Below are positions 59,500-64,000 of a stretch of 64,000 nucleotides of DNA, piece by piece. This DNA comes from Arthrobacter woluwensis (GTDB lineage: Bacteria > Actinomycetota > Actinomycetes > Actinomycetales > Micrococcaceae): contig NZ_FNSN01000003.1 of the NCBI RefSeq assembly GCF_900105345.1, forward strand, positions 2,480,001 to 2,544,000. Reading direction: 5' to 3'. The notes beneath the pieces were generated by a model. It had not been told where the DNA came from. It saw nothing but the letters and a program-made list of their open reading frames with translations, and ran no database searches. The number at the start of each line of letters is the position of its first letter. Within the stretch, counting starts at the first letter, position 1. Both the position numbers and the translations under genes were made by a program.

Positions 59500-62411
59500 C
59501 CTTCCGGCCCGCGCCGCTACGCGCCGGGGCGGCCCTCGCCGCCTTCTTCGTGGTGGCGCGGGTCCTCTACCGCGTCCTCTTCAACGGAGCCGACGACGGC
59601 GGGACCGTCCTCCTCGACCTGCCGGCCTTCCCGCTCTCGGCGCCGTACTCCTCGGTCACCTTCCTGGGGGCCGTCACCGGGTCAGGCCTCTGGGAGGCGA
59701 TCCTGTCGGCCCTCCCGATCGCGGCGGGCATCCTGGCGTTCGCGCTGCTCAACTCGCTGGTCGACGTGGGCCGCGGGTTCACGGTGCTCGCGCGCCGTGG
59801 CCCGTTGCGCGGGGCCGCCCGGATGCTCGTGGTGGCGTGGGCGGCCCTGCCCGCGCTGGCGGACGCGGTCCGGTCGGTGCGGCTGGCCTGCGTCCTGCGC
59901 GGTGAACGGTTCGGGGCGCGGGCCCTGGTCCCGGTCCTGGAGCGCACCCTCGAGCACGCGAGCCGTGTGGCCGCCGCGCTGGAACTGCGCGGCTTCGCCG
60001 GCGACGACGCGGCGGGAGGCCGGACGGCCGAGCCCCTCCTCGTCGAACCCGTTCTGGCCGAGAACGCCACCTTCGGCATCGGCGGAACGACGATCACCGT
60101 TCCCGCTTTCGCGCCGGCGCCCGGGACCCTGACTGTCCTCACGGGCCCGACCGGCTCCGGCAAATCCACGGTGCTGCGCGGCCTGGCCGGGCTGCTGTCC
60201 CACGTCGACGGCGGCACCCTCAGCGGCACCGTGCGCGTCGCCGGCATCGACCGTGCAAGCGTCCCGCCCCGCGACACCGCGGGCCTCGTGGGCGTGGTGC
60301 TCCAGAATCCCCGCGCCGCGTTCGCCACCACGCGGGTCCGTGACGAGATCGCCCTCGCCCTGGAACTGCGCGGTATCCACGGTCCGGCGGCCCGCGCTCG
60401 GGTGCTGGACATCGCGGCGGCCGTCGGCGTCGCGGAGTTCCTGGACCGCGACCTGGCGACCTTGTCCGCGGGTGAGGCGACCCTCGTGGCCATCGCGGCC
60501 GCCGTCGTGCAGGAACCGGCGCTGCTGCTCGTGGACGAACCGCTCGCCGACCTCGACACGTCCGCGCGGCGCCGCGTCGTCGCCGTGCTCGGCGAGCTCG
60601 CTCACCGGCACGGGGTGTGCGTCCTGGTCGCAGAGCACCGCGCCGGGGCGCTGACGTCCGTGGCCGACGACTGGTGGACCCTCGCCGGCGGCGTGCTGGT
60701 GCCGGATACCGCGCCCCTGAAGACTAGGGCGGAAGACGCGGTCACGTTCGGCGAGGTGACCGGGCCGGTCGCCGGGCCCGACGGCGAGCCCGTCCTCACC
60801 GCGACCGGGCTGTCCCTCATGCGCCACGGGAAGACCCTGCTCCGCGACGCGTCCCTGGATCTGCACCCGGGCCACCTCACGGCACTGGTCGGGCCCAACG
60901 GCGCCGGGAAGTCGTCGCTTCTCGTGGCCCTGGCGCTCTCCGGGAAGCACCGCGACAAGGAACTCCGCGGCACGGTCGCCGCCAGCGGCGTCCGGATCGC
61001 CCTCGTGCCCGACGCCTCCGACGACCTCTTCACCCGCGACACCGTCGGCGCCGAACTCCGGGCCGCGGCGCGGCGCGCGCCCGGCGACGTCACCGAGAGC
61101 GACGCCTGGGATCGGTTCCGGCTGCTCCGCGCGGGCGGCCGGATCCCCGACGCCGGCGAGCACCCCCGCGATCTCTCCGCCGGCGAGCGCCGCATCCTCG
61201 CCCTCACCGTGCAGAGCCTCGGCGAGCCCGGGGTCCTCCTGATCGACGAACCGACCCGCGGCCTGGACCCCGCGGCCCGGGAAGCGGTCGGCACAGCACT
61301 GGAAGCCGCCGCCGGCGCGGGCGCCGCGGTGCTCCTCGCGACCCACGACCGCGACTTCGCCCACGGGCTCGGCGCACGGATCCTGCCGATGCGCGACGGC
61401 GTCACGCCGCTGCCGGGTGACGGCGCGGAGAGCAAGGGCGCAGGCGGAGATGACGACAAGGTCCGAGTCGCGGGAACCACGGAGCCGTCCTCGATCGACC
61501 AGCTCTGGGCCCACCCCCTCCCGCCCGCCTCACGGCCCACCGGACCCCTCCGGGTCACCCTGCGCACCTGGGGAGCCCGACGCCCCCGTCTCCCCCGCGG
61601 CGCCGAAGCCGTCACCCTGCTCCTGGCGAACCTTCTGGCGTTCGCCGCCTTCTGCTGGCCCCTGGTGGCGACGGCGCTGCCCGAGGACGCCGCCGCTGCG
61701 ACCCCGTACGCGGCCCTGGCGATCGCGCCGCTGGCCGCGATCGCCGTCGTGATCTGCCTGGACGGCTCGGTGCGGTCGGCGCAGACCGTGGCCCTGCTGG
61801 GGGTGCTGGCCGCGGTCGGGTCGGCGGTCCGCGTGGCGAGCACGGGAGTCGGCGGGGTCGAGGCCGTGTTCATCCTGCTGATCCTGGCCGGGCGGGCCTA
61901 CGGTGCGCGGTTCGGGCTGCTGCTCGGCGCCGCGACGATCGCCCTGTCCAGCGCGGTGTGGGGCGGAATCGGGCCGTGGACGCCGTTCCAGATCTTCGCG
62001 TGCGCGTGGGTGGGGGCGGGCGCGGGTCTGCTCCCCCGGCGGGTCCGAGGAGTCGCGGAGCTGTGGATGCTCGGCCTGTACGGCGTGGTGGCGTCCTACC
62101 TCTTCGGCCTGCTCACGAACCTGTGGTTCTGGCCGTTCGCGGTGGGCGCCGGGACGGGCATCTCCTACCTGCCGGGCGCGCCGCTGCTCGACAACCTCCG
62201 GAGCTTCCTGCTCTACTCCCTGCTGACCTCGACGGCGGGCTGGGACACCCTGCGGGCCGTCACCACGGTGGTGGGGATCGCCGTCGTGGGCCGGGCGGTG
62301 CTCGCCGCGCTCCGGCGCGCGAAACCCGTCACGGCGCCCGCGCCCCGTCTCGGCTCCCGCCGCGGCACGGCGTCCGAGGACCGTGCCGAGCGGTTGAGCC
62401 TCACACCTTGA
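59496..62411 (+). CDS. four-module fused ECF vitamin transporter (T-A-A'-S in one chain)
   Basis: 971-aa polypeptide carrying a complete energy-coupling-factor transporter. T module (about 1-175): a few helices and the two coupling motifs LRG at 134-136 (CVLRGER) and 164-166 (ELRGFAG). First ATPase (about 190-420): Walker A GPTGSGKST (217-225), signature LSAGE, Walker B LLLVDEP. Second ATPase (about 430-640): Walker A GPNGAGKSS (466-474), LSAGERR, LLIDEPTRGLD. After a charged linker, the S module (about 700-935) has about six helices with GGIGPWTPFQIFACAWVGAG. The start is GTG 59496, overlapping the lipoprotein stop. Its last 11 bp overlap convergent metH. Vitamin specificity is unproved; B12 is a reasonable guess from context. 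Confidence 0.9.
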   Translation: MTFRPAPLRAGAALAAFFVVARVLYRVLFNGADDGGTVLLDLPAFPLSAPYSSVTFLGAVTGSGLWEAILSALPIAAGILAFALLNSLVDVGRGFTVLARRGPLRGAARMLVVAWAALPALADAVRSVRLACVLRGERFGARALVPVLERTLEHASRVAAALELRGFAGDDAAGGRTAEPLLVEPVLAENATFGIGGTTITVPAFAPAPGTLTVLTGPTGSGKSTVLRGLAGLLSHVDGGTLSGTVRVAGIDRASVPPRDTAGLVGVVLQNPRAAFATTRVRDEIALALELRGIHGPAARARVLDIAAAVGVAEFLDRDLATLSAGEATLVAIAAAVVQEPALLLVDEPLADLDTSARRRVVAVLGELAHRHGVCVLVAEHRAGALTSVADDWWTLAGGVLVPDTAPLKTRAEDAVTFGEVTGPVAGPDGEPVLTATGLSLMRHGKTLLRDASLDLHPGHLTALVGPNGAGKSSLLVALALSGKHRDKELRGTVAASGVRIALVPDASDDLFTRDTVGAELRAAARRAPGDVTESDAWDRFRLLRAGGRIPDAGEHPRDLSAGERRILALTVQSLGEPGVLLIDEPTRGLDPAAREAVGTALEAAAGAGAAVLLATHDRDFAHGLGARILPMRDGVTPLPGDGAESKGAGGDDDKVRVAGTTEPSSIDQLWAHPLPPASRPTGPLRVTLRTWGARRPRLPRGAEAVTLLLANLLAFAAFCWPLVATALPEDAAAATPYAALAIAPLAAIAVVICLDGSVRSAQTVALLGVLAAVGSAVRVASTGVGGVEAVFILLILAGRAYGARFGLLLGAATIALSSAVWGGIGPWTPFQIFACAWVGAGAGLLPRRVRGVAELWMLGLYGVVASYLFGLLTNLWFWPFAVGAGTGISYLPGAPLLDNLRSFLLYSLLTSTAGWDTLRAVTTVVGIAVVGRAVLAALRRAKPVTAPAPRLGSRRGTASEDRAERLSLTP

Positions 62412-64000
62412 AGTACTTCGCCTCCGGGTGGTGGAACACGAACGCGTCCGTGGACTGCTCGGGGTGCAGCATGAGCTCGTCGCTCAGGATCACGCCCATG
62501 CGTTCGGCGTGCAGGAGCTCCATCACCTTGCGACGGTCCTCCATGTCCGGGCAGGCCGGGTAGCCGAGCGAGAAGCGCGCGCCGCGGTAGTCCAGCTTGA
62601 ACAGGCCCTCCTTGTCGGCCGGCTCCTCCGAGGCAAAGCCCAGCTCCTCCCGGATCCGGGAGTGCCAGAACTCGGCCAGCGCCTCGGTGAGCTGCATGAC
62701 CAGGCCGTGGACCTCGTAGTAGTCGCGGTACTGGTTCGCGGCGAACATCTTGGCCGTGAACTCGTCGATCTTCGCGCCGGCCGTGACCAGCTGGACCGGG
62801 AGGACATCCACCTGGCCGGACTCCCGGGAGCGCACGAAGTCCGCGAGGCACAGGTGCCGGTCACGGCGCTGCCGGGGGAAGTCGAAGCGCAGACGCTCGG
62901 TGCCCAAAGCACCTTCAGAACCGCCGTCCGGGGCGAGCAGGCCCGGGACGCCGAGCACGCCGTCGGGGTCCTCACCGTGGTGCAGGACCACCACCTGGTT
63001 CCCCTCGGCGACCACCGGGAAGTAGCCGTAGGCGATGGACGGATCGATCATGCCTTCGGCCAGGATGCGGTCCAGCCAGTAGCGCAGCCGCGGACGGCCT
63101 TCCCGCTCCACGAGCTCCTCGTAGCTGGCGCCGCCTTCGCCGCGGCCGGGTTTGAGGCCCCACTGCCCCATGAAGGTGGCGCGCTCGTCCAGGAACGCGG
63201 CGAAGTCGGCCAGGGCCACGCCGCGCACGATCCGGGTGCCCCAGAACGGAGGGGCGGGCACCGCGTTGTCCGTCGCGACGTCGGAGCGTCCCGGCATGGC
63301 GTCCGGCTCGGTGAGGGTGAGCCCGCCGCCAGCCCGGTGGATCCGCTTCTTCAGCGCCGGAAGACCGACCGCCTCCGGATCCTCACCGCGGGCGACCCGC
63401 ACCAGCGGCTCCATGAGGGCCAGCCCTTCGAACGCGTCCTTGGCGTACCGGACCTGGCCTTCGAACATCCCGGCCAGATCGTCCTCGACATAGTTGCGGG
63501 TCAGGGCCGCGCCGCCCAGGATGATGGGCCACTTCTTGGCCAGGCCCCGCGACTGGAGCTCCTCGAGGTTCTCCTTCATGACCACGGTCGACTTCACGAG
63601 CAGGCCGGACATGCCGATCACGTCGGCGTCGTGTTCCTCGGCGGCGGCGATGATGTCCGCGATGGGCTGCTTGATGCCGAGGTTGATGACCTTGTAGCCG
63701 TTGTTGGTAAGGATGATGTCCACCAGGTTCTTGCCGATGTCGTGCACATCGCCACGCACGGTCGCGATCACCATGGTGCCCTTGCCGGACGCGTCGGACT
63801 TCTCCATGTGCGGTTCCAGGAGGGCGACCGCGTTCTTCATGACCTCGGCGGACTGGAGCACGAACGGCAGCTGCATCTCGCCCGCGCCGAACCGCTCGCC
63901 CACCACCTTCATGCCTTCCAGGAGGTGGTCGTTGATGATCCCGAGCGGGGTCATGCCCTCGGAGCGGGCCAGGTCGAGATCCGCTTCGAGGCCCTTGCCC
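62401..64000 (-). CDS. metH: cobalamin-dependent methionine synthase (C-terminal part)
   Basis: The gene runs off the right edge; 533 C-terminal residues are visible. They start in the cobalamin-binding cap (DLDLARSEGMTPLGIINDHL), then the B12 Rossmann domain with DVHDIGKN (at 63727-63750; the His is the lower axial ligand), GMSGLLVKSTVVMKENL and ILGGAALTRNYVEDDL. The AdoMet activation domain follows, with RYWLDRILAEGMI, VLHHGEDPDGVLG (unusually long loop DGGSEGALGTE after it), and RGARFSLGYPACPD near the end; the final residues DAFVFHHPEAKYFKV are typical. The enzyme makes methionine from homocysteine and methyltetrahydrofolate. Its stop overlaps the convergent ECF transporter gene. Confidence 0.97.
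   Translation of the reverse strand, partial: GKGLEADLDLARSEGMTPLGIINDHLLEGMKVVGERFGAGEMQLPFVLQSAEVMKNAVALLEPHMEKSDASGKGTMVIATVRGDVHDIGKNLVDIILTNNGYKVINLGIKQPIADIIAAAEEHDADVIGMSGLLVKSTVVMKENLEELQSRGLAKKWPIILGGAALTRNYVEDDLAGMFEGQVRYAKDAFEGLALMEPLVRVARGEDPEAVGLPALKKRIHRAGGGLTLTEPDAMPGRSDVATDNAVPAPPFWGTRIVRGVALADFAAFLDERATFMGQWGLKPGRGEGGASYEELVEREGRPRLRYWLDRILAEGMIDPSIAYGYFPVVAEGNQVVVLHHGEDPDGVLGVPGLLAPDGGSEGALGTERLRFDFPRQRRDRHLCLADFVRSRESGQVDVLPVQLVTAGAKIDEFTAKMFAANQYRDYYEVHGLVMQLTEALAEFWHSRIREELGFASEEPADKEGLFKLDYRGARFSLGYPACPDMEDRRKVMELLHAERMGVILSDELMLHPEQSTDAFVFHHPEAKYFKV

Overview
The window is GC-rich, densely coded DNA from a high-GC Gram-positive bacterium. The gene order gcvH - garA (FHA) - MerR - bifunctional nuclease - MerR matches Mycobacterium tuberculosis Rv1826-Rv1830. 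Together with the DtxR/IdeR-type iron box, the pyruvate carboxylase, the ECF42 sigma factor and many apparent leaderless starts (a -10 hexamer about 6 nt before the start codon), this points to an actinobacterium, most likely Micrococcaceae (Arthrobacter-like). The species cannot be fixed from sequence alone. No rRNA, tRNA or CRISPR was seen.

Layout. 1-10200 is mostly core: pyruvate carboxylase, a ParA-like ATPase, and the gcvH/garA/ftsR/nuclease/MerR block, which an IS110-family element with a candidate bridge RNA interrupts. 10200-23500 is catabolic and accessory: two cytosine-deaminase-like amidohydrolases and an APC permease that share a GntR operator motif; an MFS - YtcJ amidohydrolase - serine hydrolase operon divergent from a TetR gene; an isochorismatase divergent from an AraC/DJ-1-type regulator; and an AAT permease. 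23500-27500 holds a PQQ-type sugar dehydrogenase lipoprotein and an iron-box-controlled acylase/acyltransferase pair that looks siderophore-related. 27500-37300 is a formate/molybdenum block: two FdhF/YdeP oxidoreductases, an OFA-type MFS, fdhD, moeA, mobA and a DUF6457 protein.

37400-54900 is a mixture: a methyltransferase, an FAD monooxygenase, a NarL-type two-component system, GNATs, cspA, PucR with a GNAT/enolase pair resembling the N-succinylamino acid racemase route, a DGPF/ECF42 pair with its own candidate promoter, a GreA-like protein, a pyrimidine-dimer glycosylase-like protein, a lone PIN protein and an MFS/LysR pair.

55000-64000 holds the most striking loci. The first is an overlapping four-gene operon joining a GAF-PP2C phosphatase, a cellulose-synthase-like GT2 without PilZ, a STAS protein and an RsbW-like kinase: a partner-switching module wired to a polysaccharide synthase. 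The second is a lipoprotein followed by a single 971-residue polypeptide that fuses all four parts of an ECF vitamin transporter. It is convergent with the B12-dependent methionine synthase gene metH, which runs off the end of the window.
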